64,000 nt of DNA from Aradus depressus (lineage: Eukaryota > Arthropoda > Insecta > Hemiptera > Aradidae). Location of the stretch: positions 20,933,460-20,997,459 of the forward strand of contig OY759223.1 in NCBI GenBank assembly GCA_963662175.1, written 5' to 3'. The notes beneath the pieces were generated by a model. The model was not told where the DNA came from and searched no databases. It worked only from the letters and a program-made list of their open reading frames with translations. The first letter of the stretch is position 1; each line of letters opens with the position of its first letter. Made by a program: the position numbers and the translations under genes. Shown one piece after another: positions 32,312 to 42,796 of this stretch.

Positions 32312-32497
32312 ATTGCCAAAACTAGCTTCGTGACTATAAACTATGTGGACAGAGAACACCGACTGATCCAGAATCAGTCGCGCTCGTGTGCGGACAGAGG
32401 TTGCATTCTGGTTGCAGACTGGTTGTGCTTGTGACAATGGTGCAACTGGTTTGCAACTCAAGTTGCAAAACAGTTGCACCGTGTGCGGAGGGCCTAA

Positions 32498-32954
32498 GCC
32501 TTATAACTCTTGAAGAGCACCGGTTTGAGTTCGATGGATTTTATCTACTACGGCAGAGTGAGATCTCTCTAACGACAAACGTACAGCTGAGTTACGCCTC
32601 TGATTTCTTCATGCGTGGCCGCGACAACGGCGCCATCTGCTCACGCGACACATACTTGCTTGAGTAATGGCTTCTTTCCTCTATACAACGATACCAAAGT
32701 AAGACGCGCGGGTAGTACTGCTGCAAAGGTATAAGCGATATTAGTGTTTTCCTTGCAGTTTTATCAACGCAATTGATCGAAATGAAAGACGTTTCACGTC
32801 AAAAAAAATCACGAATCCATTTGGCCAAAAGATTTTGTAGCAAAATTTTGTGTTGAGACTTTTATTAGATTGGCATTATTAGGGTTTTTGAGTCGAGCAT
32901 CCTCCTCTGATCCACTCTACCCTTCGGCCGATCTGGCGGAAAATTAATATGTGT
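32498..32954. other. no gene seen; DR fragment at 32800-32954
   Basis: A GC-richer stretch at 32500-32720 has no recognisable product. TTGTGTTGAGACTTTTATTA and GATCTGGCGGAAAATTAATA belong to DR. Confidence 0.45.
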
Positions 32955-33065
32955 TGTTATTTTACTTCCCAAATAAAATAAACTAAGGACCTCGGTCGGC
33001 TTACGAACCCACATTCTTGAGCTCAGAAGGCAAGCACGCATACCACTGAGCTACCGGATCCCTCC
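32955..33065 (-). repeat. SINE 5' fragment
   Basis: CCAAATAAAATAAACTAAGG, CGGCTTACGAACCCACATTC and CTGAGCTACCGGATCCCTCC are the tRNA-like head and linker, minus orientation. Confidence 0.8.
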
Positions 33066-33544
33066 ATTACTTTCATATTAACAATAATGTCAGTATAAAA
33101 TGAATTTGAGAAGTGAATGGGGATCTGAAAAAAAAGATAGTTTAGTTATGCCCACATATATTTAATTCATAAAAAACGCATTCGCTAAAAACGTATCTTT
33201 TCCCACCACCTAGAAGGCCTGAAACAATTAAATTCACCCCCATTGGAACGAAAAAGGAAACAACGTTTTTCCATTTAGTTCTTTTTCTTTTAAAAAAAAA
33301 TAGGAATACTTAATTTAAATACTTTTAATAACGACCAGATATGGGCGGTTTGTGGCTAGAATATTTGAGCAAGAAAAAACCTTCCGTTTTTTTTTTTTTA
33401 ATAATATAAAACGATAAATTGGTTTATTTAATCTATATAATTAATACGAAGCAATATTTTTCCTTACATTATCCAATTCGGACACCCTAATGTAGCTCTA
33501 TCAATATTTGTATTATCTTGAATTATTATTATTATTTTTTGTTA
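33066..33544. other. no gene seen; MITE arm fragment
   Basis: AATGTCAGTATAAAATGAAT and TTGAGAAGTGAATGGGGATC at 33085-33130 resemble one inner arm of the MITE at 24992-25195. The remainder is AT-rich. Confidence 0.4.
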
Positions 33545-34262
33545 TTATATTTGTAATCTATATACAATATATACATAATAAGCGAATATGCTGACACACC
33601 CTCGAAAGTTAATTGTCATTATTCACTATCCTCCGAGAGAAGATCGCGAGGCCACCTCCTGTTCAAGCGGCGGGGAGGATTGTTAGGATGGGAATGAGAG
33701 GAAAGGTCTTGTGCGAGAGGATTTGAATGGGAAGAAAGGTTTCTGTGGAATTACTGGAATCGGGATTTGATTAATTCATTTACAGTGGGAATACTGAGAT
33801 CTCTGTGTAGGACTTTATTGGTGACATAGAAAGGAGCGTTGACAATTCGTCGGAGAAGTTTGGATTGGAATGCTTGGATACGATTGATGTTGGAATGTTC
33901 ACTTGTACCCCAAAGTCCGTAGGTCCGAATTGGACGTATAATGGTCTTGTAAATCGTAAGTTTGTTGTTAGTCGTCAGTTTCGATTTTGGTCCAAGTAGT
34001 CGACATAACAGTCCGTATCTTCGGTTCAGATCTTGTCGTTTAAGCCGTGTATGTGGGTTCCACGTAAGTCTACTGTATAGGTAAAACCCGAGATAGCGAA
34101 CTTGGTTTGAAGAGGGAATCAGGATGTTGTTAATGATGATGAGAGGACAGGTTTGACGGTGTAGGTTAAATGTGATTTGAACACATTTCTGCTCATTAAA
34201 TGTAATTCTCCAGAGGTTGCAGCACCTCTCTATTTCAGTGAGGTGCTCCTGAATCTTGAATT
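33545..34262 (-). pseudogene. jockey-like LINE 3' fragment
   Basis: Minus-strand translation gives RYLGFYLYSRLTWNPHTRLK, RQDLNRRYGLLCRLLGPKSK and NNKLTIYKTIIRPI, then a frame change. It continues as SNINRIQAFQSKLLRRIVNA and APFYVTNKVLHRDLSIPTVN. This is the jockey reverse transcriptase thumb plus C-terminus. The 3' end is at the left in AT-rich sequence. It is more complete than the other jockey pieces here, but broken. Confidence 0.8.
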
Positions 34263-34282
34263 ATTAAAATATAAATTAAAGA

Positions 34283-34696
34283 GGGCGCCCGTAGCTCAGA
34301 GGTAACGTATTTGCACACTTAGCTCAAGAGTTCGAAACCCGGCCCATGCTCTTTAATTTTTTATCTGAAATGTGAAAAAAAAACTTGAGCACGCCGTCAA
34401 GTGATTATTCTGAGCCAGTATGATGACAGTTGCTCATTAATGATCCCTTGTCTTAGGTGAATAAACCTAGGTAGGCAAAAATTAGGACTCCTAGTCTATA
34501 TTGGGCCTCATGTCAACCAGAGTGACAAAAAAGCGCTCTGGTAGTAGGCGATGAAAATATAAATTGATATTATAGTAACTAGGGAGTGTCACCACTGGGT
34601 GATTTCTCCCCTCATGACATTTTGACATTGCCATTACCTCTTTATCAGCACATTTGCTTGTTGTATTCATGTGAATACAGTTGTAAATAGCTATTT

Positions 34697-34727
<31 letters not shown>

Positions 34728-34775
34728 GATATTATAGTTAAATCCACAGCATTAATCACAACAACTAACTATAAT
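34283..34775 (+). repeat. SINE interrupted by a LINE 3' end
   Basis: GGGCGCCCGTAGCTCAGAGG (A box) and AGAGTTCGAAACCCGG (B box) lead through the body to GTAGTAGGCGATGAAAATAT. After the insertion at 34580-34728, degenerate SINE 3' sequence resumes (AGTTAAATCCACAGCATTAA) with an AACTAACTATA-type tail. GATATTATAGT before and after the insertion is its target duplication. Confidence 0.75.
34580..34728 (+). mobile_element. jockey-like LINE 3' UTR with poly-A
   Basis: GGGAGTGTCACCACTGGGTG, ACATTGCCATTACCTCTTTA and AGTTGTAAATAGCTATTTGT are shared with the 3' end at 42236-42372. It ends in about 23 A residues and is flanked by GATATTATAGT on both sides. It is an extremely 5'-truncated insertion with no coding sequence. 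Confidence 0.85.
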
Positions 34776-35019
34776 AAACCATTGTAATAATAAGAGAGAG
34801 AGACAAAATGTATTTGTTTTAAATTTGTTATTACTGCCGATACCGACTCGTGTGGACGACCCTTGAGACAAGAGCAGAGAATGGCGAAGTTGGCATGGAT
34901 AGGCCCGTCTCTGATTGTTCCTATCAAAGACAAACAAACCGACCCTAACTAAACATTACCTATAGTTAGACAATCTGAAATTAGGCAGATTGTTTGTTGA
35001 GAAAACAAAGTAACTAATA
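34776..35019. other. no gene seen
   Basis: (GA)n at 34790-34803 and a moderately GC-rich stretch without a family match. Confidence 0.4.
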
Positions 35020-35076
35020 CGGGGGGCTCAGTGGTTAGAGCACTTGCCTCAGGGGTCCAACTCCAGCCTCCATCTG
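35020..35076 (+). repeat. tRNA-like head of a second SINE type
   Basis: GGGGGCTCAGTGGTTAGAGC and ACTTGCCTC form an A-box region different from the main SINE. The B-box position (GGGGTCCAACTCC) is weak. It looks like a tRNA-derived SINE head rather than a working tRNA. Confidence 0.45.
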
Positions 35077-35148
35077 TATATTTTTAATAATATAACTATT
35101 AATTAATATTAGTTATAATTAACTACCAATGTAATGAATGTATGGGGA

Positions 35149-35440
35149 CGCCGGTAGCTCAGTGGTATGCGTGCTTGACTTTTGAGTTCAAGAATGTGGG
35201 TTCGTAACCCGACCGAGGCCCTTAGTATCCTTCTGATAGGACGTTAAACGATGGTCCCGAGCCTGTACAATGTCAGGTACTCGTTAAAGACCCCTACCCT
35301 AGATAAATAAAAATTTAGGGTAGGCAAAATTTAGTACTCCCACAGTAGAGTCGGACTCATGTTCACCAGAGTGACGAAAGAGCGCTCTGGTAGTAGGCGA
35401 TATGACCTCGTAGTTAAAGCCCGGGCATGAGTCATAAAAC
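35149..35440 (+). repeat. SINE inserted in DR, with target duplication
   Basis: GGACGCCGGTAGCTCAGTGG (A box) and GGGTTCGTAACCCGACC (B box with one change) lead to a body lacking part of the linker. The tail is AAAACCTAACCT. AATGAATGTAT flanks both sides and is itself DR sequence (complement of the GATACATTCATT motif), so this SINE is younger than that DR copy. Confidence 0.9.
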
Positions 35441-35850
35441 CTAACCTAATGAATGTATCTCCACGAAATTTAGTATGAGGTAGTCCATATTGGTTTTTAC
35501 AAAATTTTATTTAGCTTGCTTTGTTGTCTGTCTGCAACAAATCTTGCAAGTCGATTTTAACCGCTTTCCAATTAACCGATTGACTTGAAATTTAGTACAG
35601 TCACATAACTCTAGTGACAATATATGCTTCCGGTGTTAATTGCGAAAATTAAAAAATGGCGGCTGCAATATGGCGGATTGGTGTTAAAAAAAATTATCGA
35701 ATTAGATTGAAAAAGAGTATGCAGTGGTGTTACCGGTTGACAATAGTTGACAATAATGAAGAATAATCTATTTTAAAACAAAATAATTAAAGACTAAAAA
35801 AAAAGAATAAAAACAAATAAAAAAACCTTATATATATAATTGCATTTGTA
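35441..35850. other. DR remnant, then unclassified DNA
   Basis: ATCTCCACGAAATTTAGTAT continues DR from the left of the SINE. The remainder (for example GGCGGCTGCAATATGGCGGA) is unassigned. Confidence 0.45.
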
Positions 35851-36046
35851 TGGTTAGGTTAGGTTTTATGACTCATGCCCGGGCTTTAACCACGAGGTAG
35901 TATCTTAACGTCCCATCCGAAAGTCGGCATGCTTAAGTTTATTTTACCTCCCAGATAAAATAAACTAAGGGCTTCGGTTGGGTATCGAACCCACGTTCTT
36001 GAGCTCGGGAGACAAGCACGCATACCACTGAGCTACCGGCCCCCTC
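35851..36046 (-). repeat. SINE, internally deleted, AACCT tail
   Basis: GGTTAGGTTAGGTTTTATGA (tail complement), CATGCCCGGGC, a deletion joining ACGAGGTAGT to ATCTTAACGTCCCATCC, then the B-box complement GGTATCGAACCC and the head CTGAGCTACCGGCCCCCTC. Confidence 0.85.
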
Positions 36047-36651
36047 TTGAATCTGTATGTATTTATACGAAACAATATTAATTTGAAAAATAAAATCTTG
36101 TCACCTGCGAATTACGCTATAGTCTAATAAATAATACGTAAATAGGCTTGCGAGCGACAATATAAGAACGTAGCATATCATATACGAGATAACTCGTATA
36201 ACAAAAGCTTGTTTTTAAACAAGTGTTTATATTTATATTTATTAGCCAATATTGTTTAATAAAAAATGTATCGATTGGTTTTAGAGGAAGAGCGAAAACC
36301 TAATTAATTAATAATACTAAACATTAATAATACAGCATACAAATACATTATACTTTAATTCATGGCTGAAGATGGTAGCAATGCAGAAAGTACTTCCATA
36401 TAGTTTATATATTTTGGGAAATCGGCAATATTTTTAAAAAACATACGTTTTTCTTTATATTTTTTATTTAATTAAGTTACTGGGGATGCTGATTGGCGGT
36501 GATTTACTAACAACTTTCTTCTCCCCCCTCGAGAAAGTGATTTATTCAACTTAAAAAATGTATTCGAATAAACATATTTTGACTATTTTCATTTATTAAA
36601 TAATATAATAATGAATAAATGTGTTATTCATTATCCAATAATGAAAGAGGG
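36047..36651. other. no gene seen
   Basis: AT-rich sequence. A small DR end (GGTTTTAGAGGAAGAGCGAA) lies near 36278-36310. Confidence 0.45.
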
Positions 36652-36915
36652 CGCCGGTAGCTCAGTGGTATGCGTGCTTGCATACTGACCTCAAGATCGC
36701 GAAAACCGGCCGAGGATGGAACGTTAAGCGATGGTACCAAACATGTGAGATGTCAGGTACTTGGTACTAGGTGAATAAAAATTTAGAATAGGCAAAATTT
36801 AGGACTCCAATGGTAGAGTCGGGCTCATGTCCACCAGATTGATGAAATAACGCTTTGGTAGCAGGCGATATGACGTATATAATTGTTAAAGCTCGGACAT
36901 GAGTCATAATAACTA
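36652..36915 (+). repeat. SINE copy with damaged B box
   Basis: GGGCGCCGGTAGCTCAGTGG (A box) is intact, but the B-box region is reduced to GATCGCGAAAACCGGCC. The body and tail (GAGTCATAATAACTAACTCC) follow. Confidence 0.8.
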
Positions 36916-37139
36916 ACTCCATAAATGAAATAACATTATTAATTTTTCATTATTCATTATTTTGAATAAAATTTGCTCTGCTCAATACTAATGTATGAAA
37001 ATCTTAATTTCTGAAGTGAAAATTTAGGGTTTACCTTAATTGCCTTTCCACCCTTCAAGTAAGTAACTTCGTTTGAAGTGGTAAGCCTCCCTTTCTATGA
37101 ACATTAACATCAATGTTGTTGAGTTTCTAAGAATTTCTT

Positions 37140-37290
37140 CTATAAAACGAAAACTAATTACACAGGTTGCAAGTCTGACCTCTAACAGATTTTATTTATA
37201 TTTGATAGCCGGCTTGCGAGGCTGCTCTCATCATCAGACAGTCTGAAAAAATAATTTTGAAATTAACATGATTAAAATGTCCGATTATCT
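37140..37290 (-). repeat. Penelope-like terminal fragment
   Basis: On the minus strand CTGATGATGAGAGCAGCCTC is followed by GCAAGCCGGCT and ATAAATAAAATCTGTTAGAG. This is the same block as 150-300 and 46830-46930. The A of the GAAA core box is changed (GCAA). Confidence 0.45.
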
Positions 37291-37355
37291 GTTAATGTGT
37301 TATGCACTTTTATAACTGTCGAGTAGTAGTAATTGGTTTTTGTTTGGCGCGCAAC

Positions 37356-37430
37356 AGCCAGGGTCATAGCGCCGATCAACAGCCAGGGTCATAACGCCGA
37401 TCAACAACCAGGGTCATAGCGCCGATCCAG
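37356..37430. repeat. tandem repeat, 25-bp unit, three copies
   Basis: CAACAGCCAGGGTCATAGCG plus CCGAT is repeated three times with two substitutions. Confidence 0.85.
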
Positions 37431-37699
37431 TCTATTTTACAATAACTAAATTTTTGGATAAATAAATAGTTCATAAGTCAATAAGTTCATAGCCTATTAT
37501 ATGCAGAGGCATATTAGAGCGGACTTGAGAGACAATAAGATGATCTACCAACCATCCCAGGGTCCTGGTGTGACTCCATAAGAACGGCACATCTCCGCTG
37601 TGATTTGAGAGCAGCCACAGAGGGCGCAACATAATAAAGAGAGCATTCTTATAGCTCATTCTCATTATTATTTTTTATTATATTATTATTAGTTCTTGA
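37431..37699. other. no gene seen
   Basis: A moderately GC-rich patch near 37500-37640. Its minus-strand frame (37471-37665) is not recognisable. Confidence 0.4.
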
Positions 37700-37707
37700 T
37701 ATATATG

Positions 37708-38185
37708 CAGGGGCATAAGCTGCCCAGAGCAAATTAAATAAACTAAAAAAATAGTTTCTATTAAAAGTGGATTGCTTGCAAGTAACCAATAGGATCTTCA
37801 AATTTCCCGTGCGTCTGATTCCTAAATCAGCAATCAGCTGTTACATAAATGTACATGTACAAAACAAGTCATATTACATTTATTTAAATATATATGAATT
37901 CGATCAATTCATTTCCTCGCTCAAAATCTTCATTTATGTTATACTTTATACTCTTAAAGCGTGCATTTGCTGCTGCTGTGCTTTGCATTTTTGCTGCTTA
38001 TGTAAAGTCAACTTAAGTATTACAGTCAGTGGTTCAGGGGGAGCTTCTAGAGGTCCAAGTCTCCCAAATTAATAACAAAAAGTCTGCAGCGCTAACCACG
38101 GAAACTGTGCCCCCGGGAGTCTATACCCCCCATCCTCGCAGCCTAACTTTGCCCCCCGCTGCTCAAATTCCTGGCTACGCCCCTG
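37708..38185. mobile_element. short hAT element, 478 bp, 8-bp duplication
   Basis: Ends begin CAGGGGC(A/G)TA on both strands (the right end is GGCTACGCCCCTG). It is flanked by TATATATG at 37700-37707 and 38186-38193. The right half is GC-rich (GTGCCCCCGGGAGTC). It is non-autonomous. Confidence 0.85.
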
Positions 38186-39009
38186 TATATATGTATATAT
38201 TTTCATATTTATACATATTTAGAGGGAGAAACAACTATTTACAAAGGTAGTTGGTCAGTCCCCAGCCATGTTTTTCACTTAAATTCTGTATATTTACAGT
38301 TCGTTGAAGAGTTAGTGTTCCGGGAGTGAAATAATTTTCTTGATGTAACGAATATTTCAATATGAAATTTAGTATAAGTTTTTAACCAAATCCGTAAATT
38401 AGTAGTTGATTAATTTGCGCTTGGAAAGTAGATTGCCAATGATTCACCGGCTTTTTCTCTAGCGACGCCACTCAACAAGAAGCCAGAGAAGTGTAGGGTG
38501 GCGTCACTTTGAGGTAGATATGACTGGACAGGGGAGCGGGTGGTAATGACCTCGGGACTCTCCCCCCATACCTTACAAAACTGAACTCACCCCTAAAAGT
38601 TAGCTCAGCCATCCCCCTCCAAAGCCGTCCAACTCAATTTGCTCCCCCTCACACCTCTTCTATTGTCATCTGTCCTCACATCATCTCTCTCCGCCTTATA
38701 TCCACCCACCTCAGGAATTGCGACATTTTTATATTGAAGTCAGGAACCTCCTGGAGAAAAAAAATTGAGGTGAGATGATCGAAAATGATATAAAAGAGAG
38801 CTCTGCGCTCTACTGGCCATTTTCAGAGTTCTGCAGCTTGAGAATATCAAAACAGAAACTCTTATAAGAAGGACTGGAAGACAGTTTCCTCGTGTGTTCA
38901 CCTTACTTGAAAAATACTACATTTCCAATAGCTCAAACTTAGGATGATAACGTGAAGATAATAATAATAATTGTAGGAATATTGAGGGTCAGTCAAAGAT
39001 GGAAAAACA
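38186..39009. other. no gene seen; DR fragment and GC-rich block
   Basis: DR end sequence occurs at 38330-38460 (minus). From 38465 to 38760 is a pyrimidine-rich, GC-richer block (CCATCCCCCTCCAAAGCCGT) with no coding signal and no second copy here. Confidence 0.4.
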
Positions 39010-39370
39010 ACACTATTCAAATGCCAACGTTTCGATATATTTTATATCATCATCAGGGCCTACAAACATGGGGGGGAAATCAAGATTAGAATCAAAAATA
39101 AACAAAAAATTTGCAATGTAAGACTCCATCCAGTGTACATGTCTTCTCCCCAACCCTGCTTATTCATAGTAAGTCATTTTAATGGTTACTCTTTATTATG
39201 ATCCACCTATTTGTCTATTTCCATTATTAATGTTTATGTTTAGTAATGTAATCATAGTAAGTCAGTTTCAATTTTTAACTTGTTATAATGTATTTTTAAC
39301 GTTCAGTAATGTTTATCAACAAAAAAAAAAAAAAAAGTTTGTTTATTTTTGATTCTAATCTTGGATATCT
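39010..39370 (-). repeat. Penelope-like end with hairpin arms
   Basis: The minus strand reads GGCCCTGATGATGATATAAA and, after a short hairpin, CGAAACGTTGGCATTTGAAT. This CTGATGA-hairpin-GAAACGTTGG pattern is a common retroelement end in arthropods. About 240 bp separate a 25-bp perfect inverted pair, AAGATTAGAATCAAAAATAA.. (39082 on) and its complement (ends near 39363). Confidence 0.5.
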
Positions 39371-39489
39371 GATGGCTCAGGAACCTCCTCCAGACTAGTA
39401 TACAAACAAATAAAATAATTAACATACCTGATAAAACCTAAGATAGAAATTAAAAAGTAAATGAATAAATAAAATTATAATAATTTAAA
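39371..39489. other. short unclassified segment
   Basis: AT-rich; it serves as the target region of J1 copy 4. Confidence 0.4.
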
Positions 39490-40102
39490 ATAAATTTTAT
39501 TGTTAAAAGGGATCACCCCTATACATTTAAGTCAGTGACCATTACATTTACAATATTAACATAATAATGACACTTATAAAACAATAGTGAGATATATAAA
39601 GGAACCTTTAACAAACTAAATAAATAAAATAAGTAATTACAAATTAATAATAATAATAATGTAACAAAGACAGTAAATATGGAGTGGGGATGTAGGCATT
39701 GAATATCAATATAATATGGAAGTTGAAATACATTATTCGTTAACAATGAATGATCTAAGTTTCAGAGCGCTGATTAAATAATAGAAAATGTTTGAGATAT
39801 CATTCTTATTATGGGCCAGGAGTAATGTATGAAAGTTGGATCGGTCTATACTGACACTGAGGCAGGAAGTGGCTTCTAATGGGGGAGCATATCGGACAGG
39901 ATATTAACAGGTGGTATACGTCTTCCCATTCATTTTTATTACAGATTGTACAAAGTTCCTGGGGATTAAGGGTGTGTACATTATTTTTGTAACTGATTTT
40001 AAGATAGTACTTTCCAGATAGACGGAGTTGAGCCAGTGCTTTGATGTGTGAGAAAGGAGCATTCAGGTTTAGGTTTGGTTGGAGTTGATCTGGGTTGTAC
40101 AA
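39490..40102 (-). mobile_element. J1 LINE copy 4, best preserved
   Basis: The 97-residue minus frame (39809-40102) holds ALAQLRLSGKYYLKISYKNN and CTICNKNEWEDVYHLLISCP, a C-x2-C-x9-H-x4-C zinc-knuckle-like motif, then IRSHFL. This architecture closes the polyprotein of many R1/jockey-type LINEs. The 3' UTR and TAA-rich tail lie to the left. It is 5'-truncated, with only the last 100 or so codons kept. The exact clade cannot be fixed from the C-terminus. Confidence 0.8.
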
Positions 40103-40439
40103 CTTAAAATTTCATGGATGGAGTCAGACATATTATTCCTGAGTTACAACTGGCAGAACGTAGTGAGTGAGGCTGAACGACTTATCCCCTCTCTAGAATT
40201 GAGGGCCTCTCTTTTCTTCCTATCTCTATATATTCAATATTGAAATCAATCCATCTTCCTACATTTATGAATATTGTGTAGAAAGGAGGCCGAGCGGACC
40301 TCATGTCCTGTGCTTTGAAGTGTTGAAAGAATTCTGAGTCGTCCCTTCTCAAATGTTCCCCCACATATTGAATTTATTTTTTTGATATTTATTCATTTTA
40401 GCGCATATAGCCAAAATTTTATATACTTATTTTTAGAAT
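40103..40439. other. dispersed repeat fragment, then unclassified DNA
   Basis: 40111-40200 (complement of CTGCCAGTTGTAACTCAGG) belongs to the repeat at bases 1-65. The rest has no recognised feature. Confidence 0.45.
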
Positions 40440-40505
40440 TTTATACCGATTTGTATTTTCTTTGATGAGAGTAAACTCGAGAGCCGGCTATAATAATTTG
40501 GAATA
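40440..40505 (+). repeat. Penelope-like terminal fragment, partial
   Basis: TTTGATGAGAGTAAACTCGA followed by GAGCCGGCTATAA is a degenerate copy of the block at 150-300. Confidence 0.35.
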
Positions 40506-40524
40506 AAGAAAAAGGTAAACTATA

Positions 40525-40597
40525 ATGCAGTCTGGTTCATGTCATTCGAGAACGACGAAAGAGCGCTCTGTTGGTAGACGATATGACTTCGTAGTTA
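40525..40597 (+). repeat. SINE 3' fragment
   Basis: TGGTTCATGTCATTCGAGAA, AAAGAGCGCTCTG and GACGATATGACTTCGTAGTT are SINE 3' domain sequence. Confidence 0.7.
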
Positions 40598-41006
40598 ACA
40601 AAAATCCCATCCTTCTAAAAAAACAAAGTCCGCTATCTGGGTATCATATTCGAAAAACGACAAACTTGGAATCCTCACACGAGACGGAAAAGACAAGAAA
40701 TGAACATACTTTGTAAACTATTACTAAGACTACTAGACAAAAGATCTAAATTCAATTTGAAAATAAAACGACTTATATACAACGCAGTACTCAAATCTAT
40801 ATGGACTCTGGGGTTCTGCCAAGGCTTCCAATCTCCAGCGCAATCTATTCTTTCAATCCAAAATCATTCGTAATATAGTCAGTGCTTCTTATTACTTCTC
40901 CAACAAAACTCTTCACACTGATCTTAACGTACCTTTTGTCACCGAAGTCGCTAAATCCAAATATAAAAAATTATTTTCCCATCCTAGTTCCCACAATAAT
41001 ACTCTA

Positions 41007-42103
41007 GCAGGGCTCCCACATGCCCGGTGCTACCGTTGCTACGGCAACGTGTGGGCCAAGGGGCCCGCAAGGACGAAGAAAAAAATTTAAAAAGTAGAAC
41101 ATTTTTAATAAATCATAGAAAGAAAACAATAATTAAATCACTAGGACTAGATTTATGTGTATCAATGAAATATTACATCAAAGTAATATAAATTGGTTCA
41201 TTGGATATGCAGTGCGTTGAGTACAAAACGTGTCTGAATCTACAACAGCTGTGAGTAACAAAACCACGACCAGCTGACGTGAACACGACAACACGTGACA
41301 CCTTGTTGACAGTGCATGTGAAGAAGCAGAACACTGCCCGCCGGGCCCGCCCTCTGCGACTCGGCTCAAGGTCAATGACGTTGCTATTTTAGTGTAGGCC
41401 CTACCCCTCTGAAAAAATTGTACACCTGAAACATATATTCAGCTCTGTGTTTCAAGTTTACCAGAAAAACATTTCAAGTAACCCGTTAGAGTTGTTGAAT
41501 GCAATTCATGCTAAACAGTTAGAACCAATATTCATAAATGTATGTATTGCATTAAGAATCTTTTGTACGATACCAGTTTCTGTTGCATCTGCAGAAAGAG
41601 CATTTAGTCAGCTGGGCAACGTATTGAAAACAGGGCAACGTTCATCAATGACTCAAGAACGTCTTAATTCACTTGGAGTGTTAGCAATCGAACACCGTCT
41701 TGCATCAAGCCTTGACTTCAGTGATGTAATTGTAAAATTCTCAATGATCAAAGCCAGAAAAATGTAGCTTTCATTCATATAGTTTATAATGTAACCACCA
41801 ATTTCCTACGACAGTTATTATTTTATCTGTGTGAATATTAAAATTAAGCAAACAAAAATATTTAAGAATTAATTTGTTCAATTATGTATTTACCAGTATT
41901 TAAAATAAATTTACGATGACAATCTAAACACTGTCTAAACTCTTAAAACTAGTTTAAATGTGTGTTTGATGAAAAATAATTGTAATAAAGGTTAAAAAAT
42001 GTATATTGTAAAAAAAGGCCAAAAATTCTTTTTTTGGTAGTAAGAGGGGGGGGCCCATCATGACTTTTAGCAACGGGGCCCAGGGAATAATGTGGGGGGC
42101 CTG
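41007..42103 (+). mobile_element. hAT element, about 1.1 kb, in a LINE
   Basis: Inverted ends are CAGG(G)CTCCCACAT and CAGGCCCCCCACATT, both leading to CCGTTGCT inside. The flanks TACTCTAG (40999-41006) and TCCGCTAG (42104-42111) form an 8-bp duplication with two mismatches. The LINE sequence is continuous across the insertion. It carries a C-terminal transposase fragment and is otherwise deleted. Confidence 0.85.
41447..41767 (+). pseudogene. hAT transposase C-terminal dimerisation region
   Basis: The 106-residue frame has FINVCIALRIFCTIPVSVAS, AERAFSQLGNVLKTGQRS and MTQERLNSLGVLAIEHRLAS, the hAT C-terminal domain (IALRI....PVS.AS.ER.FS.L...K...RS.M...RL..L..L.IE). It is related to, but clearly diverged from, the pieces at 15670 and 47678, so it marks a second hAT family. 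The catalytic region is absent. Confidence 0.85.
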
Positions 42104-42372
42104 TCCGCTAGTCCGAGCCCTCCATTCCCCAAGAGTTATACTTCCCCAACGACGGCTTAAGCGTCAATGGCCTAGAGACCTTCTTAGCAGCAGCAGTGAC
42201 AGTGATTAGTTACAAATGAGAGGAAATAAATGACTAGGGAGTATCACCACTGAGTGATTTCTTCTCTCTTGACTTTTGACATTGCCATTATCTCTCTATT
42301 AATATATATGCTTGTTGTATTTATTTTTTATATAGTTGTAAATAGCTATTTGTTAATAAATAAAAACAAATT

Positions 42373-42796
42373 ACATAAGATCTGTATGCATTGGAGCTAT
42401 GGTCTCGAAGCCAGCTCAACATTTTTCAAGAAATAACGAAATCAATTAAAATTACCTTGGTTGATAAATATGCGCCCTGCCAATTATGCTGAGCCGAAAA
42501 ACGAAAATATACGTCCATCTTAATTTGCATATTTCCCTGGCAGAAGGTTGAAGGCTTCATTTTCTTTTCAAGAAATTCCTTAATAACTTCATGAATATGT
42601 ATTTTCTAATTTAAATGTGATTATCCCAATTTTCCAGGATTTAATCTGTACTTTTCACTGTTTTCTTCTTTTAATTTTACTACCTGGTGATTCTGACATA
42701 CTAACTAGAAAAATATACGTCGATAAATCATTAATAAGTAATCGCTCTCCCGCTAAACATTAGCTGAATTACTAGAGGAATACTACTTTTGGATTT
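42373..42796. other. no gene seen
   Basis: AT-rich DNA without supported features. Confidence 0.45.

Larger units (their letters stand above)
31539..32494. mobile_element. PIF/Harbinger element, 956 bp, with TAA target duplication
   Basis: Ends are nearly identical inverted repeats of more than 55 bp starting GGCC(G/C)TCCGCACACGG, followed by TGCAACTGTTTTGCAACT. The trinucleotide TAA flanks both sides (31536-31538, 32495-32497), the target size of PIF/Harbinger. Subterminal regions hold many GTTGCAA/TTGCAAC motifs. It is internally deleted, with the 5' part of a transposase and a short convergent frame remaining. Confidence 0.9.
40600..42372 (+). mobile_element. jockey-like LINE 3' end with a nested hAT
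   Basis: The coding remnant before the hAT reads VRYLGIIFEKRQTWNPHTRR, KRQEMNILCKLLLRLLDKRS and LIYNAVLKSIWTLGF, the jockey thumb signature. The hAT interrupts at 41007. The LINE resumes at 42112 with PQRRLK-type coding (CCAACGACGGCTTAAGCG) and ends at about 42372 in the GTAAATAGCTATTTGTTAAT 3' UTR. Frameshifts make it a pseudogene. Confidence 0.8.

Noticed and set aside
34752..34937. 61-residue minus frame
   Set aside because: It overlaps a SINE end and a (GA)n run; no recognisable product.
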